A stretch of 64,000 bases of DNA from Arcicella aquatica (GTDB lineage: Bacteria; Bacteroidota; Bacteroidia; Cytophagales; Spirosomataceae): positions 124,001 through 188,000 of the forward strand of contig NZ_JAYFUL010000001.1 in assembly GCF_034928825.1 (NCBI RefSeq), given 5' to 3'. The stretch's first letter is position 1; every line of letters starts with the position of its first letter. Positions 52,832 to 62,521 of the stretch are shown here, piece by piece. Position numbers and translations under genes: made by a program. Under the pieces are notes generated by a model. It was given only the letters and a program-made list of their open reading frames with translations. It did no database searches and had not been told where the DNA came from.

Positions 52832-55489
52832 ATGACAAACTACTTAAAGAATGAATTAGACCTTCATCTAAAAAATGATGAAGAACTTTATGATTTTGTT
52901 CAAAAAAATGCGAAAAACGGTTTATGGTTTTGGGATTTGGAGGTATCAAATTTCTGCTGGATAAGCACTGAAATTGAATTGATATTAGGCTACAACGCTA
53001 TTTTCGAGTATTCTGTATTTGTAAATCAATTAATAGGCTTTTTTATTGATAATGATTTATTAAACTCTACTAGACTAACTGCTAATAATACTCCGCATCC
53101 AGAGTATTTATTGAAGTATATTCATCAAAATGGCTCAACAGTAGCCATGAACTGTGTTTGTAAGATATTCTATGATGCTGAAGGAAATCCTAATAGAGTT
53201 TTGGGTGCTAATACGCTTGCCCAACATTATGAATTTCCACTGGTAACTTCTGATACAACTTATCAATCAATAGGTACATCTATCAAAAACAGTAAAGTCT
53301 TATTTGTGATGAAAACCGACATTTATGGTAATTATAATTTCATTAACGACAACTACCATCAGCTTTTCTGTTCAGATAAAGAATCTTTGCTAGGTACAAA
53401 CGCTATGCTCTATGTGATTGAAGAGGACCATGAAGTATGCAGAGAAACCATTATGAAATGCTTTAGGAGTCCACTTACTCCTTTTGCGATCTTTCTAAGA
53501 AAAATAAATAAACATGGGGAAATCATTACTAATCAATGGGAATTTACAGCCCTAATTGATGATGAAGGTAAACCTTTTGAGGTACTATGCATCGGCTACA
53601 ACGTTTCTGATCATGTTAAGATAGAAAATGATTTATCAGTATTGGTAGCCAACATGACAGACTTATTGATTTCAGTGGATGATAACGGCGTAGTTACTTA
53701 TGTTTCGCCCAATGTTACGAAGCTTTACCATTATGAACTAAACGAAATTGTTGGAAAACATTATATAGATTTTATACATCATCAAGATTTAGAAATTGGA
53801 ATCCGCACTGTAAAAAACGCATTGATTTCGGGTGTGCCGTTTAAAAACCTAGAAATTAGGTTAAAAGAAAAACATGGTTCTTATTACTGGACAAATATCA
53901 ATTCGAGTATCAATCCGCTGAACAAGGAAACCATCATGGTGCTCAATGATATAACAGCCAGAAAACACGCAGAAATAGAGCTAACCCGAACCAAGACACT
54001 CTTGCAAGAGACTAATCAGGTAGCTAAAATTGGTGGGTGGGAGCTTAATATTAGCACAGGTACGCTATATTGGTCTAAAATTACGAAAGAGATTCATGAG
54101 CTTGATGAATTGTATCAACCTACTATTGAAGATGGAATTAATTTTTACAAAGATGATAGGAGTAGAAAAGTTATAGCCAATGCCGTAGAAAGCTGTATTA
54201 ATTTTGGAACTCCCTATGATGTTGAGCTTGAACTCATTACTGCCACAGGTAAAGAAATATGGGTGAGAAGCGTAGGGAAAGCAGACTTTTCTAATCCAAA
54301 TAGACAAAGAATTTATGGCACTTTTCAGAATATTACAGAAACAAAACTGGCAGAGGAACAACTCAAGAAAACAAAGGATTTACTAGAACAAACCAACAAG
54401 CTAGCCAGAATTGGGGGCTGGTCATTTGATGTAGCCACAAGGGATATTTATTGGTCTGATGTAATGAAAGAGATTCTTGAAGTAAACCTAGATTTTAATC
54501 CTACCTTTGAAACGGGTATCGCTTTTTATAAAGAAGGCTTTTGCCGAGAATTAATAGAAAATGCCATTCAGAACTGTATAGAATATGGAACACCCTTTGA
54601 AGTAGAAACTAAAGTAATAAATACCTCACAAAAAGAAATTTGGGTGAAGCTGATAGGGAAAACTGAAATAGAAGACAATAAAATTAAACGAATTTTTGGC
54701 ACATTTCAAGACATTCATCAGTCTAAAGTAGTAGAAGAGAATAACAAAAACATACAGAATTTAGAAATCCTTCTGACCAAAGAGAAGCAATTAAATCAGC
54801 TAAAATCAAGATTTATCTCGCTCACATCTCACGAGTTCCGAACACCCTTATCTGTCATTCTTGGAAGTACGGAATTATTAGACGTTTACATTAGCAAAAT
54901 AGAAGATGCTCAACTAAAAGATAAAACGAATAAACAATTAGAAAATATTATTACGCAGGTTAATAGGCTGACAGGGATTATCACCGATATATTAAACTTA
55001 GAAAAGACTGCAGAAGGTAAAATTACTGTAAAAAAAGAGCCTTTGTTGATTAAAGCGTTTCTTGAAAAAATGGCTCAGGAATTTCAATATCAACCCAATG
55101 AACATAGAAACCTAACGTTATTTCTTCCTAGTGAGGAAAAAGAAATAATTTCAGATGAGTCTATCTTACGGCACGTCATGAATAATCTTATTGGCAATGC
55201 CTTTAAATATTCCAGAGGGATATACCAGAACCCCGAAATTCATTTAACTTATTTTGATAATCACTTTTGTATCAATGTAAAAGATTACGGAATAGGCATC
55301 CCACAAACTGAACAAAAATATTTATTTGAAACCTTTTTTAGAGCTAGTAATGTAATAAAAACCGAGGGAACTGGCTTAGGATTGAATATTGCCAAAGAAT
55401 TTACAGAAAAGCTACAGGGTGAAATTAGTTTTGAAAGTGAAGAAGGAAAAGGGTGTAAATTTACGCTGATATTTCCTTATAGTATTTGA
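52832..55489 (+). CDS. multi-PAS sensor histidine kinase
   Basis: This large 885-residue sensor kinase has no membrane segment. It has about five PAS domains (roughly residues 15-145, 150-270, 275-390, 395-515 and 520-640), a HisKA domain with H667 in SLTSHEFRTPLS, and a HATPase domain with N-box NNLIGNAFKYS, DYGIGIP and GTGLGL. The fourth and fifth PAS domains are similar to each other (IGGWELNI and IGGWSFDV), a tandem duplication. I used ATG 52832 instead of the upstream TTG at 52799. No receiver is attached; the receiver gene at 56344 may be its partner. Confidence 0.92.
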   Translation: MTNYLKNELDLHLKNDEELYDFVQKNAKNGLWFWDLEVSNFCWISTEIELILGYNAIFEYSVFVNQLIGFFIDNDLLNSTRLTANNTPHPEYLLKYIHQNGSTVAMNCVCKIFYDAEGNPNRVLGANTLAQHYEFPLVTSDTTYQSIGTSIKNSKVLFVMKTDIYGNYNFINDNYHQLFCSDKESLLGTNAMLYVIEEDHEVCRETIMKCFRSPLTPFAIFLRKINKHGEIITNQWEFTALIDDEGKPFEVLCIGYNVSDHVKIENDLSVLVANMTDLLISVDDNGVVTYVSPNVTKLYHYELNEIVGKHYIDFIHHQDLEIGIRTVKNALISGVPFKNLEIRLKEKHGSYYWTNINSSINPLNKETIMVLNDITARKHAEIELTRTKTLLQETNQVAKIGGWELNISTGTLYWSKITKEIHELDELYQPTIEDGINFYKDDRSRKVIANAVESCINFGTPYDVELELITATGKEIWVRSVGKADFSNPNRQRIYGTFQNITETKLAEEQLKKTKDLLEQTNKLARIGGWSFDVATRDIYWSDVMKEILEVNLDFNPTFETGIAFYKEGFCRELIENAIQNCIEYGTPFEVETKVINTSQKEIWVKLIGKTEIEDNKIKRIFGTFQDIHQSKVVEENNKNIQNLEILLTKEKQLNQLKSRFISLTSHEFRTPLSVILGSTELLDVYISKIEDAQLKDKTNKQLENIITQVNRLTGIITDILNLEKTAEGKITVKKEPLLIKAFLEKMAQEFQYQPNEHRNLTLFLPSEEKEIISDESILRHVMNNLIGNAFKYSRGIYQNPEIHLTYFDNHFCINVKDYGIGIPQTEQKYLFETFFRASNVIKTEGTGLGLNIAKEFTEKLQGEISFESEEGKGCKFTLIFPYSI

Positions 55490-55515
55490 GTAAAGCATAT
55501 TGTCTTTTTACATCT

Positions 55516-55567
55516 TTATTTGTATCACTAGAGAGGGACTTAAGTCCCTTTCTAGTGATACAAATAA
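55516..55567. repeat. 52-bp palindrome with GGGACTTAAGTCCC core
   Basis: Positions 55516-55541 and 55542-55567 are reverse complements with a single mismatch. It lies 26 bp after the kinase stop and shares its core with the palindrome at 15441-15476. It may act as a transcription end. Confidence 0.85.
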
Positions 55568-56025
55568 GAGTAGAAAGCTACTGGCACCCTAACAATGTTA
55601 TCTCCTTATTTTCAGAACGATAGCAATTTTTTGTTAACGTTTCTAACTGAAAATCAATTATTTAATTTTTATTTTTTAGTCTTTTAACTTACTTTTTCTA
55701 CACTCTATTGCTCCTACCAACAGCCATCACATAAACACAAAAAAGGGTTGATTATAATTTGCTTTTCATCATTGTAAATAGGCTTCCTTTTAATTAAATT
55801 GCCAAGTATAAGCCTCTAATTTTAATATTCAAATAATTTATTTTGTTTTCTTACTTAGCGTAAAAACATTTTATCTTATGATAATTTTTGTCATAAATTT
55901 ACAAGTGATATAAGTATGGCAAATTATTAAAAAATGAGCTTATATAAAGAATCAATGGTTAGATATTTTTAAAGAGAAAGAGCTTTCCCTCCTCTCGTCA
56001 AAAAAACATAACACTATATGTTATG
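55568..56025. other. gene-free stretch before the kinase remnant
   Basis: This is AT-rich DNA without an open frame. A small hairpin (CATAACA-CTATA-TGTTATG, 56007-56025) closes it. No promoter pair was convincing. Confidence 0.4.
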
Positions 56026-56067
56026 TTGATGCTATCACCACCTATTATGTCCATAAAGATGAATGGG

Positions 56068-56253
56068 CATTCCTTCAAACGACCAACAACATTTATTTGA
56101 AACTTTCTTCAGGGAAACGAATGTAATTAGTACAGAGGGTACGGGCTTAGGATTAAGTATCGCCAAAGAATTTACCAAAAACTAGGCGGAAAGATAGATT
56201 TTGAAAGCGAGGAAGGAGTTGGAAGTATATTTACATTAAAACTTCCCTATTAA
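56068..56253 (+). pseudogene. truncated, frameshifted histidine kinase remnant
   Basis: Translated from 56068, the sequence reads IPSNDQQHLFETFFRETNV and then GTGLGLSIAKEFTK before a stop at 56183-56185. Adding one A in the preceding A-run restores the frame to a C-terminus ending TLKLPY and a stop at 56251-56253. This is the last about 60 residues of a HATPase domain closely similar to those of the kinases at 52832-55489 and 56808-60359. The upstream part is missing or degenerate. It precedes the receiver gene at 56344. Confidence 0.82.
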
Positions 56254-56343
56254 AATTTGTAAACTCTTTCTTTGAAGAAGACAAAAATTATTGTAATTTA
56301 ATTAACCATTTATTTATGAAAAACTTACTTTATAAATCCTACA

Positions 56344-56718
56344 ATGAAAACTAAAATATTATTTGTTGAAGACGACGTTGTTCTTAGGAACAATTACGTT
56401 GAGATTTTAGAGTTATTTGATTTTACAGTTATTCCTGCTGAAGATGGAGAAGAAGCGATGGAAATCCTTCAAAAACAAGATATAGATGTCATTGTTTCTG
56501 ACATAAGAATGCCCCGTATGAATGGTTTACTATTTTTGAAGAATGTCCGTGCCGAAGAAAAGTGGGCTAATTTACCCTTTATTTTACTATCTGCACATGC
56601 TGAAAATACTGATTATGAAAACGGAATAAAAAGCGGAGCCAATGAATATTTGACAAAGCCCATCCGAGGCAAAGATTTGGTAAATGCTATTCAAAATGTA
56701 ATTGCTGAAGTACAATAA
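56344..56718 (+). CDS. single-domain response regulator
   Basis: This 124-residue protein is a receiver domain only: FVEDDVVL near residues 7-14, phospho-acceptor D53 in VSDIRMP, the Ser in LLSAHAE and the lysine in LTKPIRG. With no output domain it acts as a CheY-like signal or phospho-relay intermediate. It lies just behind a kinase remnant and 89 bp before a large kinase, which may be its partner. Confidence 0.92.
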   Translation: MKTKILFVEDDVVLRNNYVEILELFDFTVIPAEDGEEAMEILQKQDIDVIVSDIRMPRMNGLLFLKNVRAEEKWANLPFILLSAHAENTDYENGIKSGANEYLTKPIRGKDLVNAIQNVIAEVQ

Positions 56719-56807
56719 ATAATATCCCTGCTAAAAAATACTGTACTGCTAAATAAGCATGAAAGAGTAGGCCTTAAGATGTGATTTAACCTATATAAAC
56801 AATAGTA

Positions 56808-59800
56808 ATGGAAGATAGTCAAATTTCTTCAAATGAAATCCTTCGTTTGTCCGCCCTAAAGGAATTGAATTTACTTGATACTCCCGCCGACCAAGATTTT
56901 GATGATATAGTCACTTTAGGTATTCAGATAAGCGGTGCTACTATTGCTTTGATTAGCCTTATGGATTCAGACCGTCAATGGTTTAAATCAAAAATTGGTA
57001 TTGACCTTTGCGAAGTATCTCGCGATGACTCTTTTTGTAAGCACATTATTGAAACAGAGTCAATGATACTAGTAGAAGATGCACTTAATGACGACCGCTT
57101 CAAAAATAATCCCTTCGTAATAGGTGAGCCTTATGTGCGTTTTTATTTAGGTATTCCCATCAAAAATCAAAAGGGATTGATACTTGGCACTCTTTGTATT
57201 CTTGATTCTAAAATATTAAAATTAAGCTCCCGACAAATTAATAGCTTGCAGATTCTGTCGAGACAAGCTCAATCTTTATTTAATAAAAAATCGGAACTAC
57301 TGCATTCGGAAAAAATTCTCTCTACTTACGTAAATCATACCCTTGAATCTATCATTTTGTTAGATAAAGATAAAAACATCATTGATTCTAATAAGATTTT
57401 CCAAAAGAGAGTTAGGGAATTATTACACAAAGAATATCATCAAGGAGAGAAAATATTTAACTACTCACATCCTTCCACACATAGTTTTATTAACAAACAC
57501 TTCGCTAAAGCTATCCTTGGCGAAGAAATAAAAACAGAACTGCTTATTCCCTTTGATAGTGGCGATAGGTGGTATAAGGTTCTTTTTTTCCCAATTAGAG
57601 ATTCTTTTCATGAAATTATTGGCGTAATGATTTCATTGACCAATATTACTGATCAAAAAAACTATGAAAAACAATTAAAGTCTTTAAACAATGAACTTAA
57701 CTTTCATTATACGAACTCGCCATTAGGGGTAATTAATTGGGATAGAACTTTAACCATAAAAAGTTGGTCAGAACAAGCAGAAGTGATTTTTGGCTGGAAA
57801 GCCTTTGAAGTTGTGGGGAAATCATTATCTGAATTAAATATTATTCACGAAAGTGATGTTAATAAGGTAAGCGAATATGCTGATGAAATGCTGAGTGGAA
57901 GCGTAAATAGGCTGACTTCAAAAAATAGAAATCTAACAAAAACAGGAGAAACTATTTATTGTAATTGGCACAATTCTATCTTAAAAGATGAAAATGGCAA
58001 AGTGATTTCTATTTTATCTTTAGTAGAAAACGTTACGGATGTTATCAACATCGCTAGAGATTTAGAATTAAAGAAAAGTAATTATGAGGCTTTGATTAAC
58101 AGTACAGATGATTGTATTTGGAGCATAGATACCAACTATCAGTTAATGACCATGAATAATGCATTCCTAAAGAGTTTGGCTTTCTCATTGGGCACTAAAT
58201 ATTTTATTGGCGATTCTGTGTTTAAAGCTCCTATGCCCGATGCCCTAAAAACATTTTGGAAAGGTTTGTACGATAGAGTATTCCAAGGAGAACACTTTAC
58301 GACTGATTTGCTACTGCCTGATTTGAAGCCTAGTATTGACGATGAAATACATTTTGAAATTAAAGCAAATCCTATCTCAAAAAATGGATTAATAGTAGGC
58401 GCTGCCTTATTATTGAGAGACGTATCTGAACAAAGAATTGCAGAACAAAAATTATGGGAATCTGAAGCAAACCTTCAAGCTATTTTTAATACAACTGATA
58501 CGGGCTATATCCTTATTAACAATCATTTGGATGTAGTTTCATTTAATAAAATTGCCAGCGATATTTCTTCTCAGAACTTCTTTAATGCCAATAAAAAAGC
58601 GAAAGTAGGAACTCCTATTTTAGATTATTTCCCCGAAGAAAGAAAACCCATACTCAAGACAATGATGCTGACTGTTTTGGATGGCAAGAAGATTGAATAC
58701 GAAATCAATTTCCCTCAACCCAATGGCTCAACAAATTGGTATTACGTAAGATTATACCCCATAGAGAACAAAACTAATCAGAACTATGGACTGGTAATGG
58801 CTTTGTCGGATATTAGCAATCAAAAACTTTCTGCTATTGAGCTGAATATCAGCAAAGAAAGATTTGACCTTGCCGTAAAAGGTTCTAGTGATGGTATTTG
58901 GGATTGGGATATTACCCACAATATCACTTATTTATCTCATAGATTCAGGGATATGTTGGGGTATCCTCATGATGAAATATACCTTAATATTCCATTTCTT
59001 ACCTTTTTGAAAGAATCGAGCCACAATGATGATGTAGATTCGGCTACTTCTGCTATTAATAAACACCTTGAACAACGTGATATTTTTCATCATGAGTTTA
59101 GGCTAAAAACTACAACAGGTATTTATCGATGGTTTCTAATTCGTGGGCAAGCTACGTGGGATGAAGAAAATCGTCCTTCAAGAATGGCTGGCTCATTAAC
59201 AGACATTACCGAGCGTAAGCTAGCAGATAAGCAATTACAACAAAGCGAAAAAATGTTTAGCGATTTAGCTAAAAACTCGCCAGGTATTGTTTTCCAATTC
59301 TGTGTTGAGCCTGATGGTTCTTCTTACTTCACTTATTTAAGCGATAAAGGTCTTGAGATATTTGGTACTTTGATAAATGATAAAGACTGGGCATCAAAAA
59401 TAAAAGTCTCGCATAAAGAAAGTAATGCTTTCTTCAACTCTATCGCAGTGGCTATTGCCAACAAAAAAGAGTGGAACTATGAAGGAGAAATAGAAACAAG
59501 GGATGGCAAGAAAAAATGGTTTCAGGGACTAGCAAGTCCGATTATTAAAGAAGATAAAATCACGTATAATGGTATATCTTTTGATATTACTGAAAGAAAG
59601 ATTGCAGAGGAAGACCGTAAGAATTTACGAAAATTAGAACTCTCTCTTGCTAAAGAAAAGGAAATTAGTAACCTAAAATCAAGGTTTATTTCTCTGACTT
59701 CTCATGAATTCAGAACACCCATTACGGCAATTGTCACAAGTGCTGATTTATTGGATTTTCACACCCAACAGATTAGCGATAGTGTACTGCAACATAAAAT

Positions 59801-60359
59801 TAAAATGCATATCGACAAAATAATCCTCCAAACAAGTAGGCTAGATGGTATGTTGAAAGATATTTTAATCATTGGCAAAACAGCGGACGGGAAATTGCCT
59901 GTGAAACCCCACCCTATTAACATCAATAAATTCTTGAATGATATTAATAATCAATATTACACTAATAGAAAAGATGGTAGGAAACTAAGGATGTTCTTGA
60001 GCGAAGAATATAAGGAAATATCTACTGACCCTGTTTTATTAAGCCATATTATCAGTAATTTAGTCAACAATGCCTTTAAATATTCTGCTAATGCCAAAGA
60101 ACCAGAGCTTCATTTAAAGTATTATCCTTCATTTTTTTCCATTACCGTAAAAGATTATGGGATAGGTATTCCGCTAGAAGACCAAGAACATTTATTTGAA
60201 ACTTTCTTTAGGGCCAATAATGTCCTGAATATTGAAGGTACAGGCTTAGGATTAACTATTACCAAAGAGTTCACCAAAAAATTAGGGGGTGATATCAACT
60301 TCAGTAGTAATCAATCCAAAGGAAGTACTTTTACACTCAGACTTCCCTATACATTGTAA
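56808..60359 (+). CDS. GAF/multi-PAS sensor histidine kinase
   Basis: This 1183-residue soluble-looking kinase has an N-terminal GAF domain (about 5-165: LKELNLLDTPADQDFDDIV and YLGIPIKNQKGLILGTLCIL). About six PAS domains follow (roughly 175-290, 295-415, 420-545, 550-680, 685-805 and 810-930). The HisKA domain has H966 in SLTSHEFRTPIT, and the HATPase domain has SNLVNNAFKYS, DYGIGIP and GTGLGL. The C-terminal half is closely similar to the kinase at 52832-55489, a likely duplication. The stop lies 3 bp from that of the convergent REC-kinase gene. The ligand is unknown. Confidence 0.93.
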   Translation: MEDSQISSNEILRLSALKELNLLDTPADQDFDDIVTLGIQISGATIALISLMDSDRQWFKSKIGIDLCEVSRDDSFCKHIIETESMILVEDALNDDRFKNNPFVIGEPYVRFYLGIPIKNQKGLILGTLCILDSKILKLSSRQINSLQILSRQAQSLFNKKSELLHSEKILSTYVNHTLESIILLDKDKNIIDSNKIFQKRVRELLHKEYHQGEKIFNYSHPSTHSFINKHFAKAILGEEIKTELLIPFDSGDRWYKVLFFPIRDSFHEIIGVMISLTNITDQKNYEKQLKSLNNELNFHYTNSPLGVINWDRTLTIKSWSEQAEVIFGWKAFEVVGKSLSELNIIHESDVNKVSEYADEMLSGSVNRLTSKNRNLTKTGETIYCNWHNSILKDENGKVISILSLVENVTDVINIARDLELKKSNYEALINSTDDCIWSIDTNYQLMTMNNAFLKSLAFSLGTKYFIGDSVFKAPMPDALKTFWKGLYDRVFQGEHFTTDLLLPDLKPSIDDEIHFEIKANPISKNGLIVGAALLLRDVSEQRIAEQKLWESEANLQAIFNTTDTGYILINNHLDVVSFNKIASDISSQNFFNANKKAKVGTPILDYFPEERKPILKTMMLTVLDGKKIEYEINFPQPNGSTNWYYVRLYPIENKTNQNYGLVMALSDISNQKLSAIELNISKERFDLAVKGSSDGIWDWDITHNITYLSHRFRDMLGYPHDEIYLNIPFLTFLKESSHNDDVDSATSAINKHLEQRDIFHHEFRLKTTTGIYRWFLIRGQATWDEENRPSRMAGSLTDITERKLADKQLQQSEKMFSDLAKNSPGIVFQFCVEPDGSSYFTYLSDKGLEIFGTLINDKDWASKIKVSHKESNAFFNSIAVAIANKKEWNYEGEIETRDGKKKWFQGLASPIIKEDKITYNGISFDITERKIAEEDRKNLRKLELSLAKEKEISNLKSRFISLTSHEFRTPITAIVTSADLLDFHTQQISDSVLQHKIKMHIDKIILQTSRLDGMLKDILIIGKTADGKLPVKPHPININKFLNDINNQYYTNRKDGRKLRMFLSEEYKEISTDPVLLSHIISNLVNNAFKYSANAKEPELHLKYYPSFFSITVKDYGIGIPLEDQEHLFETFFRANNVLNIEGTGLGLTITKEFTKKLGGDINFSSNQSKGSTFTLRLPYTL

Positions 60360-60362
60360 ATT

Positions 60363-61454
60363 TCAATCAATTTGTAATACTGGGATTTTGAGGATAACCT
60401 CAAAAATATTGTTATTTGTATTCACTTCTAAACTTCCCCTTTGTTTGGTAGCCCATTCCTTTACAATGTATAAACCCAAACCAGAGCCATTCATATCTTT
60501 AGCATAATGTGCCTGATAAAAGGGTTTTATCAGCGCTGTATTCATAGAATATGAGCCTTTATAATAGTTTGTTATCTTTAATACAAACATATTATTTTCT
60601 GAAAAGGCTTCAGAATGTATTTCGAACCGAGGGTCGGAATGCTGAATTACATTTTGCAATAATTCAGTAAGCATTTGCTCAAGCAATTCTCTGTCACAGC
60701 CAAACCAAAAAGAGCTTTCACCTTTAAAGGAAATATTAAATTGGGTATTTGTACTATTCTTTAAGAAATAGAAAATATTTTTCTGTAATTCAGCAATATT
60801 CACTTTAGCATTGCTGTGAGCATTTCCCCAAGGGTCAATTCTATTTACTAATTGATTATACCACAACAGCTTACGAGTTACCCTAAGCATTCTTTGTCCA
60901 GAAGCTTGGATGGCTTTTACAATACTATTCGCCTCTTTTAAATCATTTTGGTTAATCATCTCTTCAAGGAGCCTACCAAAGTTGATGATGCCATTCAAGG
61001 GCGTTAGGTATTCGTGTGTAGAAATTTGATAGAAAACATCAATCGCATTTTTCCTTGTTTCAATTGCAGCGTTTACTTTTTTAGCAGAACTTATTTCTAT
61101 CCTTGCTTGAATAGTTTCAATTAAATCTTTTGATGAATATGGCTTTGTTAAAAAATCGTCAGCTCCAAGATTCATTCCTTTTCTCTTGTCTGTTAAATCT
61201 GCTAAGCCTGAAAGGAAAATAAAAGGTAAATTAATAAATCCCTTTTCTTGCCTTATTATTCTCAGGACGTCAAACCCATCCATTGAGTCGAGCATGATAT
61301 CACAAACCACCAAGTCTGGAATAATCTCTTCTATTAGCAAAATTCCCTCTTTACTACTATTCGCTACAAAACATTCATAGCCATTGAGCGTCAAAATTAA
61401 ACTGGTATTTTCAGCAAGAAGTAAGTCATCTTCAATGAGTACTATCCTAGACAT
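60363..61454 (-). CDS. receiver-histidine kinase fusion
   Basis: This 363-residue protein has an N-terminal receiver (EDD at 8-10, phospho-acceptor D52 in CDIMLDS, K104 in LTKPYSS). A HisKA-type helix pair carries H147 in ISTHEYLTPLNG, and a HATPase domain has N-box ELLQNVIQHS and G2 motif GSGLGL. The G1 motif (normally DxGxG) reads ITNYYKGSYS, so the Asp is missing. Such receiver-first kinases respond to phosphorylation by another kinase. It is convergent with the multi-PAS kinase gene. Confidence 0.9.
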   Translation of the reverse strand: MSRIVLIEDDLLLAENTSLILTLNGYECFVANSSKEGILLIEEIIPDLVVCDIMLDSMDGFDVLRIIRQEKGFINLPFIFLSGLADLTDKRKGMNLGADDFLTKPYSSKDLIETIQARIEISSAKKVNAAIETRKNAIDVFYQISTHEYLTPLNGIINFGRLLEEMINQNDLKEANSIVKAIQASGQRMLRVTRKLLWYNQLVNRIDPWGNAHSNAKVNIAELQKNIFYFLKNSTNTQFNISFKGESSFWFGCDRELLEQMLTELLQNVIQHSDPRFEIHSEAFSENNMFVLKITNYYKGSYSMNTALIKPFYQAHYAKDMNGSGLGLYIVKEWATKQRGSLEVNTNNNIFEVILKIPVLQID

Positions 61455-61722
61455 GGCTTTATCGTTTAGTCAGTAGATTATTTCTAATATAAGTACTTCA
61501 ATATCTTGAATTTGGTTGCTTTGTATTCATTACGTTCATAAATTTCAATATTATTTGTACTGCATAATACGTTAAAAATAAACAATTTATCAGTCTTTTC
61601 ATAGAAGTAATATATTCTATTTCTCAAAAACAAGATTATAATACATTGTCTTAAAATTATTTGAATACAATTTAATATTTTTATAGTTAAATTTCAGTAT
61701 AAATTATTTGAAAACTACCCCT
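61455..61722. other. gene-free stretch upstream of the REC-kinase gene
   Basis: This AT-rich DNA has no supported gene. It presumably carries the promoter of the REC-kinase gene; no clear -33/-7 pair was found. Confidence 0.4.
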
Positions 61723-61776
61723 CTTTAAACGAAAATCCCTTTTAGCATTTCTGCTAAAAGGGATTTTCGTTTAAAG
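61723..61776 (-). terminator. 25-bp perfect hairpin after a receiver gene
   Basis: Positions 61723-61747 and 61752-61776 are exact reverse complements around TTTC. It lies 12 bp beyond the stop of the minus-strand receiver gene and is the longest perfect hairpin in the window. Confidence 0.78.
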
Positions 61777-61788
61777 ACACTTTTAGTG

Positions 61789-62193
61789 TTATACAATAGC
61801 ATTGAAATACTCTTGTGCTTGTAAAATAGCTTCATAAAGAGCCTCTTTTCCTACAGGCTTAGAGAGATATTTAATGATTTCAGCATGAGGAGCATTCTGC
61901 CTAAAAACGGTATAGTCAGATGCTGAAACTACAATCGTTAATATCTTTTTTTCTTTGAATTCAAAATAGTTATCTACCGTATATTCCAAAAACTCATATC
62001 CATCCATTACAGGCATATTCAAATCAAGCAACACTATAATTTTATCATGCTCACTATTTTTAATCCATTCTATGGCCTCTTGTCCATCTGTAACTTCATC
62101 AAAAGGGATATTACACGACTGTAAATATTTTCGCATCAAAAAGCGGTTAAGGTGTTCATCGTCAACGATTAAAGCGATAGAGTTATTTGGCAT
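61789..62193 (-). CDS. single-domain response regulator
   Basis: This 134-residue receiver domain has DDE at 11-13, phospho-acceptor D57 in VLLDLNMPVMDG, a Ser-rich strand VVSASD and the lysine in LSKPVGKEAL. No output domain is present. It belongs to the same signalling island as the three kinases but is transcribed on its own. A 25-bp perfect hairpin follows the gene. Confidence 0.92.
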   Translation of the reverse strand: MPNNSIALIVDDEHLNRFLMRKYLQSCNIPFDEVTDGQEAIEWIKNSEHDKIIVLLDLNMPVMDGYEFLEYTVDNYFEFKEKKILTIVVSASDYTVFRQNAPHAEIIKYLSKPVGKEALYEAILQAQEYFNAIV

Positions 62194-62521
62194 TTTACTA
62201 ATGTGTTAGTTCTAATATTAAGAATACCGATTTATTGCTAATTATGTTTTGTTAATCAAGTGGTTTGTATTTAATTAAAGGAGAAATCATTCTTTAAAGA
62301 TAATAATACTAAATGTAATAATATTAGAACATTTGCTTGAAAGAAAACTAACATTCGTCAGGTATTCTACTGAAAGGTTACAATTATCATTCCACATTTC
62401 AGGAAACATATAAAATGCTAATCTTTCTACAAATACATCATGTACTGGAAAGTATAAATTTCTCTTACACAAAATTAACATTTGCGAATTCAAAAGCAAC
62501 TTATTCTTGATTTAAGAAGCA
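62194..62521. other. gene-free stretch between receiver and BatA-like genes
   Basis: This is AT-rich DNA. A 70-codon minus-strand frame (62287-62499) has no recognisable protein features and is not called. No terminator or promoter could be fixed. Confidence 0.4.

Noticed and set aside
62287..62499. 70-codon minus-strand frame
   Set aside because: It has no signal peptide, domain or promoter, and its composition follows the AT-rich background.
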